The translations under genes were made by a program, and so were the position numbers. A stretch of 64,000 bases of DNA from Paraburkholderia sediminicola (GTDB lineage Bacteria; Pseudomonadota; Gammaproteobacteria; Burkholderiales; Burkholderiaceae): the NCBI RefSeq assembly GCF_902859805.1, contig NZ_CADIKC010000007.1:403886-467885 (forward strand), written 5' to 3'. Below the pieces are notes generated by a model, which saw only the letters and a program-made list of their open reading frames with translations, made no database searches and was not told where the DNA came from. Below, one piece after another: positions 52,054-61,075 of the stretch. Every line of letters starts with the position of its first letter. Positions within the stretch are counted from its first letter, which is position 1.

Positions 52054-53606
52054 TGTTGGGTCTCCGTTTGAGTGTCGGCAGCGTCGCGTTGCGTCAGCGA
52101 CAGGCCAAGTTGCGCGCGCCGTGCAAGCCAGGGCGATGGGCGATAGCGTGGATCGCCGAGCACGCTGAAGATATTGCGCAAGATGGTGAGGATCGTTTTC
52201 GCGCCCAATGCATCGCCGAGTGCGAGCGGTCCGCGCGGGTAGCCGAGGCCTAGCGTCACTGCGAGGTCGATGTCCTCCGGCGTCGCGATCTGTTTTTGCG
52301 CGATGTCGCAGCCGATGTTGACGATGGTCGCCACGACGCGTTGCGCAACAAAGCCGGTCGAATCGCGTATTACGGTAACGGGAACGCCATCCGCGGCAAA
52401 CAGGGCGTGCGCGGTGTCGCGTGCGGCGCGGCTGGTGGCGGGTGTCGTCATCAGCGTGCGGCGCTGCGCGGCGGCCAGCGGGAAGAGGGCGTCGATGGCG
52501 ACAACGCGAGTTGCATCGAGTGCTTCGTCGACGGCAGCGGTGGTCGCGTCATGACCGAACGGTGTCACGATAATCAACGAGTCCGCTGCGGGCGTAGCGC
52601 CTTCGTCGAGCTTTACGCCGGCCTTGGCGATGAGTTGCACGACGGCTTTATGCGCCTTCGGATAGCGCTTGCTGACCCACACGCTGTGCGGCAGTTCGGT
52701 CGGCGCAGGCGCTTCGGCTGGCACTTGCTGCTTGCCGTCTTCATAGCGGTAAAAGCCTTCGCCCGTTTTGCGGCCAATCAGTCCGCCCGCGAGCCGCGTG
52801 CCTGTGATCGGCGAGGGCGTGAAGCGCGGTTCTTCATAGAACTGGTGATAGATCGACTCCATCACCGGATGCGACACGTCGAGCGCGGTCAGATCGAGCA
52901 GTTCGAACGGGCCGAGGCGAAAGCCCGCCTGCTCGCGCATGATGCGGTCGATGTCAGCGAAGCTCGCCACGCCTTCGCCCGCTACGCGCAGGCCCTCGGT
53001 ATTCATGCCGCGACCGGCGTGATTGACGATGAAGCCGGGCATGTCTTTCGCGCGCACCGGCGTGTGGCCCATGCGGCGCGCGAGTTCCATCAGCGCGTCG
53101 CCGATGGCGGGATCGCTGCGCAGGCCGTCGATCACTTCGACGACCTTCATCAACGGAACCGGATTGAAGAAGTGATAACCGGCTACCCGCGACGGATTCG
53201 TGCAGCCCGCCGCGATCGCGGTAATCGACAACGACGACGTGTTCGACGCCAGCACGCATCGCCCGCTCACCACCGTTTCGAGTTCGCGAAAGAGCGCTTG
53301 CTTCACATCGAGCTTTTCGACGATCGCCTCGACGACCAGGTCGCAATCGGCCAGATCGCCGATAACTTGCGCGCCGCTCACGTTCGCCAGTGCGGCGAGC
53401 GAGCGGGCCTGATCGAGCTTGCCTTTGGCAGTCAATTTGGCGAAAGTCTCGGCAAGGTAGTCGCGCGCGGCGCCGATCGCAGCAGGGTTCGTGTCGTAGA
53501 GACGCACGGTGAGGCCCGCCAGCGCGGCAATCTGGGCGATGCCACGGCCCATTGCACCGGTTCCGACAATGCCGATAGTCTCGATGCTGAAATTGCGAGA
53601 GGTCAT
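52050..53606 (-). CDS. 3-hydroxyacyl-CoA dehydrogenase, PaaH-type
   Basis: A 518-residue NAD-dependent dehydrogenase with two C-terminal 3HCDH domains. The Rossmann motif IGIVGTGAMGRGIAQIAALAG is at the N-terminus, with ASNTSSLSIT, GYHFFNPVPLMKVVEV (catalytic His) and VNHAGRGMNTEG. The long form with a second helical domain resembles PaaH/PaaC of phenylacetate catabolism, but no other paa gene is nearby. The start is ATG 53604-53606; ATG 53622-53624 six residues earlier is possible. A palindromic operator candidate lies upstream. Confidence 0.92.
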   Translation of the reverse strand: MTSRNFSIETIGIVGTGAMGRGIAQIAALAGLTVRLYDTNPAAIGAARDYLAETFAKLTAKGKLDQARSLAALANVSGAQVIGDLADCDLVVEAIVEKLDVKQALFRELETVVSGRCVLASNTSSLSITAIAAGCTNPSRVAGYHFFNPVPLMKVVEVIDGLRSDPAIGDALMELARRMGHTPVRAKDMPGFIVNHAGRGMNTEGLRVAGEGVASFADIDRIMREQAGFRLGPFELLDLTALDVSHPVMESIYHQFYEEPRFTPSPITGTRLAGGLIGRKTGEGFYRYEDGKQQVPAEAPAPTELPHSVWVSKRYPKAHKAVVQLIAKAGVKLDEGATPAADSLIIVTPFGHDATTAAVDEALDATRVVAIDALFPLAAAQRRTLMTTPATSRAARDTAHALFAADGVPVTVIRDSTGFVAQRVVATIVNIGCDIAQKQIATPEDIDLAVTLGLGYPRGPLALGDALGAKTILTILRNIFSVLGDPRYRPSPWLARRAQLGLSLTQRDAADTQTETQQ

Positions 53607-53639
53607 TGTGATGCTCGACTCCATGGTTATTTTAGAATA

Positions 53640-53651
53640 GCACGATCGTGC
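53640..53651. promoter_or_regulatory. Perfect palindrome GCACGATCGTGC, candidate operator
   Basis: A 12-bp perfect palindrome flanked by AATA and AATT lies between the divergent 3-hydroxyacyl-CoA dehydrogenase and glutathione transferase genes, 33 bp from the former start. Sites of this form are common for TetR-family regulators of acyl-CoA catabolism; no regulator gene is adjacent. Confidence 0.5.
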
Positions 53652-53732
53652 AATTTACTGGATGATTGATCGAAGTCCGCTGCGTTGATTTTGACGGGCG
53701 GTCTCAAACAACCCGAAGAAAGGAGACACCCG

Positions 53733-54380
53733 ATGATCAAGCTGTGCGGTTTCGCGCTCTCTAACTATTACAACAAGGTGAAGTTCGTGCTCCTCGAACA
53801 CGGCATTCCGTTCGAGGAAGTGTTCGTGCTGCCGAGCCAGGAAGAAACCGTGCTCGAGCATTCTCCGCTCGGCAAGGTGCCCTATATCCAGACCGAACAC
53901 GGCGATCTGTGCGAATCGCAAGGCATCGTCGAGTATCTGGCCGCGCGTTTTCCTGACAAGGCAATTTTCTCCGCCGATCCTTGGGAAGCGGCCAAGGAGC
54001 GCGAATTGATCATGTTCGTGGATGTGCATCTCGAACTGACCGCGCGCAATCTCTACAAGGAAGCATTTTTCGGTGGCACCGTGACTGACGCGACCAAGGG
54101 GCGCGTCGAGAAGCTGCTTGCGCATCACATTGCCGGCTTCAAACGGATCGCAGAGTTCGGGCCGTACCTGCGCGGCGAGCGCTTCAGTGTCGCCGACACC
54201 GCGGGTTTTGTGAGCTTGCCGCTGGTGGGCATGGCGACGCAGACCATCTACGGCCGCGACTTTCTGCTCGACGCCGGCGTGGACTGGAAAAGCTATGTGA
54301 AGGCGATCAACGCCCGGCCGGCTGCGCAGCGCGTGACCGATGATCGCAAGGCATATATCGCGGCTTCGCGTCCGGCTTGA
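53733..54380 (+). CDS. Glutathione S-transferase family protein
   Basis: A 215-residue glutathione transferase. N-terminal IKLCGFALSNYYNKVKFVLL, the SPLGKVPYI cis-Pro loop and ESQGIVEYLAARFP identify the fold; the C-terminal helical domain is normal. AGGAGA lies 8 nt before ATG 53733; an upstream ATG in frame at 53685 is not used. It is divergent from the acyl-CoA catabolic genes across a palindrome. Confidence 0.9.
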   Translation: MIKLCGFALSNYYNKVKFVLLEHGIPFEEVFVLPSQEETVLEHSPLGKVPYIQTEHGDLCESQGIVEYLAARFPDKAIFSADPWEAAKERELIMFVDVHLELTARNLYKEAFFGGTVTDATKGRVEKLLAHHIAGFKRIAEFGPYLRGERFSVADTAGFVSLPLVGMATQTIYGRDFLLDAGVDWKSYVKAINARPAAQRVTDDRKAYIAASRPA

Positions 54381-54495
54381 GGCATGGCGGTGTTGCGGTT
54401 GAAATGAATCCGGATGCGGGCGGGCAGCGCACGCGTAGGCCGCTGCGCGCGATGGCGAGGAACGTGGGTTCGTTCGCAGCATCGCGCGGGGCGTC

Positions 54496-55668
54496 CTAGA
54501 GCCGCGCCAGCCTGTCGAGCGCGGTGGTGAGGGTGGCTTCCTGCTTGGCAAAGCAGAAGCGCACCACGCCCGATTCATGCGCCTCGTGATAGAACGCCGA
54601 AACGGGAATTGCCGCGACACCGATCTCGCCGGTCAGCCATTGCGCAAATTCGGCTTCGGGCAAATCGCTGATCGCCGAATAGTCGACGCACTGAAAGTAG
54701 GTGCCCGTGCAAGGCAGCAGCCTGAAGCGTGAATTCGCGAGGCCGGCGCGGAAGTAGTCACGTTTCTTCTGATAAAACGCGGGGAGATCCAGATACGGTG
54801 CCGGATCCTTCATGTATTCCGCGAGGCCGACCTGCATCGGCGTGTTGACCGTGAATACGTTGAACTGGTGCACTTTGCGGAATTCAGCCGTGAGAGCAGC
54901 GGGCGCCGCCACGTAGCCGATCTTCCAGCCGGTGACGTGATAAGTCTTGCCGAAGCTCGACACCACGAAACTGCGCTGCGCCAGTTCCGGATAACGCGCG
55001 ACGCTTTCGTGCGGCGCGCCGTCGTACACCATGTGTTCGTAGACTTCGTCGGACAGGATCAGCACGTTGGTGCCACGCACGATTTCTTCGAGCTTGCGCA
55101 TGTCTTCCGCGCGCCAGACCGTTCCGGTCGGATTGTGCGGGGTGTTGATCAGCAGGAGCCGCGTTTTCGGCGTGATCGCGGCGGCGAGCTTGTCGAACGG
55201 AATCGCGTAGTCGGGCGCGTCGAGCGTGACGAATACCGGCTTGCCGCCGGCCAGTTCGATCGACGGCAGGTAGCTGTCGTAGGTCGGCTCGACTACGATC
55301 ACTTCGTCGCCCGGATGCACGGTGCAGAGAATCGCGGTCAGCAGCGCCTGCGTGGCGCCTGCCGTCACGGTGATCTCGCTGGTGGCGTCGTAGCGGCGGC
55401 CGTACAGGTTCGCGATTTTGTCCGAGATTGCCTGACGCAGCGGGGCGGCGCCCGCCATCGGCGGATATTGGTTGTGGCCGTCGCGCATGGCGTTTGCGAC
55501 CGCGTTGACAATGCGGGGATCGCAGCCGAAGTCGGGAAAGCCCTGGCCGAGGTTCACCGCGCCTTTTTCGGCGGCGAGCGCGCTCATCACGGTGAAAATC
55601 GTCGTGCCGACGTCCGGCAAGCGGGACGGAAACGAGGGACTCATGGGCGTGTCGTGCGGTGCATTCAT
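54496..55668 (-). CDS. PLP-dependent aminotransferase, methionine aminotransferase type
   Basis: A 390-residue class I/II aminotransferase. The schiff-base Lys is in SSFGKTYHVTGWKIGY, and NLGQGFPDF, NTPHNPTGTVW and the Asp/Tyr of ILSDEVYEHMVY are in place. The GQGFPDF start resembles YbdL/methionine aminotransferase and kynurenine-type enzymes, which transaminate methionine or aromatic acids. The start is ATG 55666-55668 (MNAPHDTP). No clear pathway partners are next to it. Confidence 0.92.
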   Translation of the reverse strand: MNAPHDTPMSPSFPSRLPDVGTTIFTVMSALAAEKGAVNLGQGFPDFGCDPRIVNAVANAMRDGHNQYPPMAGAAPLRQAISDKIANLYGRRYDATSEITVTAGATQALLTAILCTVHPGDEVIVVEPTYDSYLPSIELAGGKPVFVTLDAPDYAIPFDKLAAAITPKTRLLLINTPHNPTGTVWRAEDMRKLEEIVRGTNVLILSDEVYEHMVYDGAPHESVARYPELAQRSFVVSSFGKTYHVTGWKIGYVAAPAALTAEFRKVHQFNVFTVNTPMQVGLAEYMKDPAPYLDLPAFYQKKRDYFRAGLANSRFRLLPCTGTYFQCVDYSAISDLPEAEFAQWLTGEIGVAAIPVSAFYHEAHESGVVRFCFAKQEATLTTALDRLARL

Positions 55669-55795
55669 GGCGCTGTCCGGAGCGTAGTCGAGTGAGTTGG
55701 CAAAAGACGTCGTTCGAAAAGGACGAAGCCTGATTGTAGGGAATCGGGGCCCTGCGTGCGCGCAGTTGGCCCGACGTTGGCCATCCGGCCAGGGG

Positions 55796-56284
55796 TCATA
55801 CGGACGCTGGCTCGTCCGCGATTGCCACACAGGCGCTGACGAACGGCGCCGGCTGCGCAATCTGGAAACCGAAGTCACGCGCAATCCGCTTGGCCAGTTT
55901 CAACACCGCGCGGTCTTTCGACACCAGCCAGTCGGCCTGTGCGGCGTGCGCGAGTTCGAGGAATTTCTGGTCGTCGCGGTCTTTGCATTTCGGCAACGGC
56001 CTGGCATCTTCCGCCGGTGCAACGGGTTCGACCAACTGCGCGAGGCTTGCAACGACGGCAAGCGCCGCCGCCTTGTCCACATTGCGATGCACGAATTGCG
56101 GGTAGTCGAGCACGTAGGTGAGTTCGGCGAGGCAGCGCGCGTCGATCAGCGCGGCGAGCGCGCCACTTTCGAGCGCGGCGCGGATCGGCCGCGTGTGCGG
56201 ATCGTCGAACACGAGAATATCGATCCACACATTGGAATCGAGGACGACGCGCAAAGCGCCGTGTGAGGCATGGGAACCGGGCAT
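55796..56284 (-). CDS. PIN-domain protein, putative VapC-like endoribonuclease, orphan
   Basis: A 162-residue PIN-domain protein. Catalytic acids are at D16 (VLDSNVW), E54 (LAELTYVL), and near residues 100-125 in KDRDDQKFLELA and DWLVSKDRAVL. It belongs to the putative toxin family of PIN proteins longer than VapC (about 130 aa). No antitoxin-like gene precedes or follows it, so it is an orphan here and may not act as a toxin. Confidence 0.82.
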   Translation of the reverse strand: MPGSHASHGALRVVLDSNVWIDILVFDDPHTRPIRAALESGALAALIDARCLAELTYVLDYPQFVHRNVDKAAALAVVASLAQLVEPVAPAEDARPLPKCKDRDDQKFLELAHAAQADWLVSKDRAVLKLAKRIARDFGFQIAQPAPFVSACVAIADEPASV

Positions 56285-56341
56285 TCGTTACAATCTGGCT
56301 TTCGTCTTTGACCGCCAGGCACGGCGTGCCTGCAAGCCTCT

Positions 56342-57124
56342 ATGATAATCGTTCTGTCGCCGGCGAAATCGCTCGACTACGAAACCCCTCCGCACGTCAA
56401 AAAGCACACGATCCCCGATTTCGTCGACGATGCGGCCGAATTGATCGGTGGATTGCGCCTTTTGTCGCCGCAGCAGATCGGTTCGTTGATGAGCATTTCC
56501 GACCAGCTCGCGCACCTCAATTTCCAACGGTACGCGGAATGGTCGCCCAGTTTCGGCACGCATAACGCCAAGCAGGCCGTGCTCGCGTTCAACGGCGATG
56601 TGTACGAAGGTTTCAATGCCAGGACGCTGTCTTCGGCCGATCTGGATTACGCGCAGAATCACGTGCGCGTGCTTTCCGGCCTGTACGGACTGCTGCGCCC
56701 GCTCGATCTGCTGCAACCGTATCGCCTCGAAATGGGAACGCGCTTTGCCAATACGCGGGGCAAGGATCTGTACGCGTTCTGGGGCGAACGGATCACGCAG
56801 GCGTTGAACGCGCAATTGAAGAAGCGCGCTGCCGCTTCGCGCGTGCTGGTCAACTGCGCGTCGGGTGAGTACTTCAAGTCGGTCAAACCCAAGGTGCTCG
56901 AAGCGCCGATCATCACACCGGTGTTCGAAGACTGGAAGGGCGGCCGCTACAAGATCATCAGCTTTCATGCAAAGCGCGCGCGCGGCCTGATGGCGCGCTA
57001 CGCGGTCGAAAACCGTCTCGACAAACCCGAGCAACTGAAGGGCTTCAACGCCGAAGGCTACGCGTTCGACGCCGAAGCCTCGAACGATTCCACCTACGTA
57101 TTCCGCCGCCGCATCGCTGACTAA
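56342..57124 (+). CDS. yaaA: Peroxide stress protein YaaA family
   Basis: A 260-residue DUF328/YaaA protein. E. coli YaaA reduces free iron damage under peroxide stress. The family start MIIVLSPAKSLDYETP, AQNHVRVLSGLYGLLRPLDLLQPYRLEMGT and VNCASGEYFKSV are all present. The length is typical. It is divergent from the PIN gene by 57 bp and followed after 34 bp by the M14 peptidase. Confidence 0.95.
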   Translation: MIIVLSPAKSLDYETPPHVKKHTIPDFVDDAAELIGGLRLLSPQQIGSLMSISDQLAHLNFQRYAEWSPSFGTHNAKQAVLAFNGDVYEGFNARTLSSADLDYAQNHVRVLSGLYGLLRPLDLLQPYRLEMGTRFANTRGKDLYAFWGERITQALNAQLKKRAAASRVLVNCASGEYFKSVKPKVLEAPIITPVFEDWKGGRYKIISFHAKRARGLMARYAVENRLDKPEQLKGFNAEGYAFDAEASNDSTYVFRRRIAD

Positions 57125-57158
57125 GCGATTGCCGCGCACACAAGCAGGGAAGAACATC

Positions 57159-58313
57159 ATGACGCTATCGATTACGAGCAACTTCGACGCGGGCGCGATC
57201 GAAGTGCTGGCCTGCGAAGACGCCGGCAACATCCGTTTGCGCGTGCGACCGGACAGTCACGCCGAATTCGCACAGTGGTTTTACTTCCGTTTGTCCGGCG
57301 CGGCCGGCGAGCGCTGCGTGATGACCTTCGAAAATGCTGCGGCGTGCGCTTTTGCCGAAGGCTGGCGCGACTACCAGGCAGTGGCAAGCTATGACCGTGT
57401 GAACTGGTTCCGTGTGCCGACTTCCTACGACGGTCGCGTGTTGACGATCGACCACACGCCGGATTTCGACCGCATTTACTACGCGTATTTCGAGCCGTAT
57501 AGCGAGGAACGTCACTCGGAGTTTCTCGGTGCGATCCAGCAGATGCCGCAGGCCACGCTCACGGAGTTGGGCACGACCGTCGAAGGCCGGCCGATGTCGC
57601 TGCTGACGCTTGGTACTCCGCAAACCGGTGACACGCCCAGGAAGAAGATCTGGCTGATCGCGCGCCAGCATCCTGGCGAGACGATGGCCGAATGGTTCAT
57701 CGAAGGTCTCGTCAAGCGTCTCGCGGGTTGGGGCGATTGGGCGGGCGATCCGGTGGCGCGCAAGCTTTACGATCACGCGGTGTTCTACATCGTGCCGAAC
57801 ATGAATCCGGACGGTAGCGTGCACGGCAATCTGCGCACTAACGCAATGGGCGCGAACCTGAACCGTGAGTGGATGGAGCCGGACGCCGCGCGCAGCCCCG
57901 AGGTGCTGGTGGTGCGTGATGCGATTCACGCGACCGGTTGCGACCTCTTTTTCGATATCCACGGCGACGAGGCGTTACCGTACGTGTTCGTGGCTGGTTC
58001 TGAGATGCTGCCGGGCTTCACTGAGCGACAGGGCGAGGAGCAGAAAGCGTTCATCGAAGCATTCAAGCATGCGAGCCCGGATTTCCAGGACAAGTACGGC
58101 TACGCCGCGAGCAAGTATCGTGAGGACGCGCTCAAGCTGGCTTCGAAGTACATCGGCAACGAATTCGGCTGTCTGTCGTTGACGCTGGAGATGCCGTTCA
58201 AGGACAACGCCAATCTGCCGGACGAGCGGGTGGGTTGGAATGGTGAACGTAGCGCGTCGCTGGGCGCCGCCATGCTGCAAGCTATTTTGCGACACGTGGA
58301 GACGTTCGCGTAA
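57159..58313 (+). CDS. M14 family metallocarboxypeptidase, cytosolic carboxypeptidase-like
   Basis: A 384-residue zinc carboxypeptidase. The N-terminal beta-domain (about 1-115, RVRPDSHAEFAQWFYFRLSG) is that of the cytosolic carboxypeptidase/AGBL group. The zinc site is HPGE (H-x2-E) and DIHGDE; substrate-binding NPDGSVHGNLRTNAMGANLN is intact and the catalytic Glu is in LTLEMPF near the end. In eukaryotes these remove glutamate side chains; the bacterial substrate is unknown. The start is ATG 57159 with AGGGAAGAA upstream. Confidence 0.9.
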   Translation: MTLSITSNFDAGAIEVLACEDAGNIRLRVRPDSHAEFAQWFYFRLSGAAGERCVMTFENAAACAFAEGWRDYQAVASYDRVNWFRVPTSYDGRVLTIDHTPDFDRIYYAYFEPYSEERHSEFLGAIQQMPQATLTELGTTVEGRPMSLLTLGTPQTGDTPRKKIWLIARQHPGETMAEWFIEGLVKRLAGWGDWAGDPVARKLYDHAVFYIVPNMNPDGSVHGNLRTNAMGANLNREWMEPDAARSPEVLVVRDAIHATGCDLFFDIHGDEALPYVFVAGSEMLPGFTERQGEEQKAFIEAFKHASPDFQDKYGYAASKYREDALKLASKYIGNEFGCLSLTLEMPFKDNANLPDERVGWNGERSASLGAAMLQAILRHVETFA

Positions 58314-58328
58314 CTGGACGCCGCATAG

Positions 58329-58373
58329 AAAAACGGGGCACACACTCTGGAAGTGTGTGCCCCGTTTTTTTTG
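58329..58373 (+). terminator. Intrinsic terminator after the M14 gene
   Basis: AAAACGGGGCACACACT, loop CTGG, then AAGTGTGTGCCCCGTTTTTTTT: a long stem and T run. Confidence 0.93.
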
Positions 58374-58431
58374 CCGGATGCGAGCCCGCTCTGTGGTGCG
58401 GACCCGTTGACGCAGCCTTCGCTCCTGTCCG

Positions 58432-59097
58432 CTATTGAGTCTTTTTCGCTGTGGACTTCTTCGCGGTCGATTTGCTCGAAGACTTGCTGGAAGTTGCTCG
58501 CGAAGATTTTCCCGAGCTTGCCTTCGAGGACTTGCCGGTCGCTTTCTTCGTAGTTTTGCCGCCGGCGGAGTGCTTGCCCTTCACACTCTTATGCTTGCCC
58601 GAGGACGCTCGCGACCCCGTTGACCCGGCGCTGTGCGCTCGGGCTGGCGGCACTGGATCGTTCCAGCTGAACGCCAGCATCTGGGCGCCCACATAGCCGC
58701 AACGGAATTTGAGATCGGCTGGATCTCCGCCGCCGCTCTGGCGGATACCGAGGCCCTCGACGGTAACGATGTTGTCCACCTTGACGCGCTGCTTGCCCTC
58801 GTCGAACGAATCGTTCCAGGGCGTGACCGCCGCATGCGCGCTGTCGAAGGAGCTGGGTGGAAATTCGACATGGTCGAAGGCGGTCGATGTGCTCGCAACA
58901 AAATTGCCATGAGCAGCGCAGTCCGCGACTAGCGGGTCCGCATGCATGTCATTGACAAATTTGTTGACGAGATCGTTGTGCTGTTCGAGTTGATCGGCGT
59001 ATGCGGGAGCAGTGCAAATGAGCGAGAGACTCGCTGCAAATGTTGCCAACCGGCCGACCAACCGCAGCAATCGGCGCGGTACGTTGGTGCGATCCAT
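58432..59097 (-). CDS. Exported protein with cationic Ser/Lys/Thr-rich tail
   Basis: A 221-residue protein with a signal peptide (cleavage likely after A34, motif PAYA-DQ). The mature globular part is about residues 35-150 and has two cysteines (C60, C133) that could form a disulfide. The tail, residues 152-221, is almost entirely Ser, Lys, Thr, Ala and Gly, with repeated KSS, KKST and TAKK units like histone H1 or the AlgP family. The function is not recognised; the family may be one called BspC in Burkholderia, but that is from uncertain memory. Confidence 0.85.
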   Translation of the reverse strand: MDRTNVPRRLLRLVGRLATFAASLSLICTAPAYADQLEQHNDLVNKFVNDMHADPLVADCAAHGNFVASTSTAFDHVEFPPSSFDSAHAAVTPWNDSFDEGKQRVKVDNIVTVEGLGIRQSGGGDPADLKFRCGYVGAQMLAFSWNDPVPPARAHSAGSTGSRASSGKHKSVKGKHSAGGKTTKKATGKSSKASSGKSSRATSSKSSSKSTAKKSTAKKTQ

Positions 59098-59264
59098 CTA
59101 GTTCGTTAGACGCTAATAAGACATGAGGCACGTAAGATGCCTGGCGAGAGGGATGAGTTCAATCCTGACACAAATATTTTGTTCTGTCGTGGTGCGTGGA
59201 CTCAGGCGCTTTATGTGCCGGGATGGCAGGTCGTCTTCGATACGTGTTCGATGCCGCGCTCGTG

Positions 59265-59948
59265 TCAGGTGCGTGGCCCGCCCAATCGGTACCGACGCAC
59301 ATCATAAGTGGTAACCCACGCCGGACGGTAGACCGCGATCAATGCTGTCGACATGCCCGTGAACCAGGCTTCGCCTGTGGCGAGCAGAAGCACGCTGAAC
59401 GCGTAGCCGACCGGCACCACGGTCATCGAACCGTCTGCGAGTGTGATGTGAACGCCGAGCGCCGCGGCCGCCGTCAGCGACACGGCAATGGCGGGTGAGA
59501 CAAAACCCTGGCCGAAGATGAACATGAAGAGGTTACGCGGCAGCCAGGCGATGCTGGCGCGCTGGATCAGGGTCGAGATACCGACAGGCAACGCACCGAA
59601 CACGAGGAAAGTCAGTGCAATGCCTTGCCAGGGGGCGTCGAAGACGACTGCGGCGAGACCGGTGACGATCGCCATGGCGATCAGCGCCAGCGCCCAGTCG
59701 AATAATGTGACGACCAGTGTGGCGCCGAGCAGATGCATGACAGTACCGTCGTCGAGCCACGCGTTGCTCGCCCACAGCACGGACACCGCAACGATGATCG
59801 CGAGCCAGACATGCTGGAGCGTGCCATCCTGAAGTCGTTTGAAAGGATTTTTCCACAGCGCGAGCGCAACCACTATCGCAGTGGCGATCCAGCCACCGAC
59901 AGCGACCCAGAACGGAAGCGGTGTGTAGAGGAAACCCATGTATCTCAT
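59265..59948 (-). CDS. CbiM-like energy-coupling factor transporter permease
   Basis: A 227-residue membrane protein with about seven hydrophobic helices, in the CbiM/PF01891 family that forms the metal-binding membrane subunit of cobalt or nickel ECF transporters. The VMHLLGATLVVTLFDWALALIAM segment matches the family core. The N-terminus (MRYMGFLYTPLPFW) lacks the Met-His metal ligand pair of true CbiM, and no CbiN, CbiQ or CbiO gene is near, so transport of a metal is doubtful. The start may be 59948 or ATG 59937-59939. Confidence 0.78.
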   Translation of the reverse strand: MRYMGFLYTPLPFWVAVGGWIATAIVVALALWKNPFKRLQDGTLQHVWLAIIVAVSVLWASNAWLDDGTVMHLLGATLVVTLFDWALALIAMAIVTGLAAVVFDAPWQGIALTFLVFGALPVGISTLIQRASIAWLPRNLFMFIFGQGFVSPAIAVSLTAAAALGVHITLADGSMTVVPVGYAFSVLLLATGEAWFTGMSTALIAVYRPAWVTTYDVRRYRLGGPRT

Positions 59949-60051
59949 ATTACTCGTTGGACGAGAAAAGGTGTGAGCGGATTCCATGCCAGCCGGCGCG
60001 AACGCTGCGAGGAAACGCGCGTTTCGATTCTGGCGTGCGCGCCGGCTGACG

Positions 60052-60930
60052 TTATGCCGGACCTTGCGTGACCTGTTCCGCCGTCAATCCCGCGGGCGCA
60101 TCGCCGTATGGCGTGGTCGGTTCGGCCGCCATTGGCAGCGTGTCGGCCGTGTCGTTCGCGGGCAACGGATACTGGAAGCGGCGCAGTGTGCGACGCCGCA
60201 ATGGCACCACCCCGGCTTGCCCCATTACCGGACGCACCTGAGCTCCGCCGTCGTTGCGCAGTACTTGCAAATGAGCCGACAGCCAACCGTTGTACAGCGC
60301 GACCGCGGCGGCGCGGTTAGGCGCTCCGAGTTGCTGAAAAATGCTGGTTAGATGGATCTTGACGGTGCCTTCACTGATGCCGAGCGTGCGCGCGATCATC
60401 TTGTTGGTGCTGCCCATGTGGACGCAGCGCATGATCTGCTCCTGGCGGGGTGACAGGCCGTTGGAAAGTTTGGCCCGGCGCGGTGGTGGGCTCTTTTCAT
60501 CGAACGGCCGGATGGTGGCATCCGGCGGTAGCGGAGGATTGAGCGCCAACGCGCCGGGCGGCACATAGTGGCCGCCTAGCAGGACCATCTCGAAAGCGCG
60601 CACGATCAGGCATGGGGCGGTTTCGCGCGGAATGACGCCGAGCACACCTTCGTCCATGAGGTCCCGCACGACAGCTGGGGAGACCTCGTCGGTCAGCACT
60701 GCAATGCGCAGGTCCGGATAGTGGCTGAGCAGATGACGGGTGTCGTCAACTGACATCCAGTCCTGCTGCCAGTCGATCACGAGCAGGTCGGGCCGCAGAC
60801 GCTTGAGCGTACGCTCAACCTGACGCCAATCCTGTGCTTCGTTAAAGCGCGCTAGCCGGTCGATTTGCCGCAGCAATGCTTTGAGTCCATCGCGTCGTTC
60901 CGCGTCTGAGTTGAGAATTGAGAATCGCAT
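60052..60930 (-). CDS. LuxR-type response regulator with degenerate receiver
   Basis: A 292-residue regulator. Residues 1-120 look like a receiver domain: D9 and D53 (LLVIDWQQ) are kept, T80 is in VLTDE, but the conserved Lys is replaced by Arg (IPRET, R102) and the N-terminal acidic pair is incomplete. A LuxR/NarL helix-turn-helix (LSPRQEQIMRCVHMGSTNKMIARTLGISEGTVKIHL) follows at about 168-205. A Pro/Ala-rich tail of about 50 residues ends it. No sensor kinase gene is next to it. The start is ATG 60928-60930. Confidence 0.88.
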   Translation of the reverse strand: MRFSILNSDAERRDGLKALLRQIDRLARFNEAQDWRQVERTLKRLRPDLLVIDWQQDWMSVDDTRHLLSHYPDLRIAVLTDEVSPAVVRDLMDEGVLGVIPRETAPCLIVRAFEMVLLGGHYVPPGALALNPPLPPDATIRPFDEKSPPPRRAKLSNGLSPRQEQIMRCVHMGSTNKMIARTLGISEGTVKIHLTSIFQQLGAPNRAAAVALYNGWLSAHLQVLRNDGGAQVRPVMGQAGVVPLRRRTLRRFQYPLPANDTADTLPMAAEPTTPYGDAPAGLTAEQVTQGPA

Positions 60931-61075
60931 GCCATGTCTCCAGATGAATCGGGCGAGGTGACGCGATGCGTGCGGGCCGGCGAAGGTGCCGGGCGCATTG
61001 CGATGCACCACCGGCACTATGATGACAAATTCCCTTCGGTTTGACCCCCTGTCCAAAAGGCATAGGAGGAATGAC

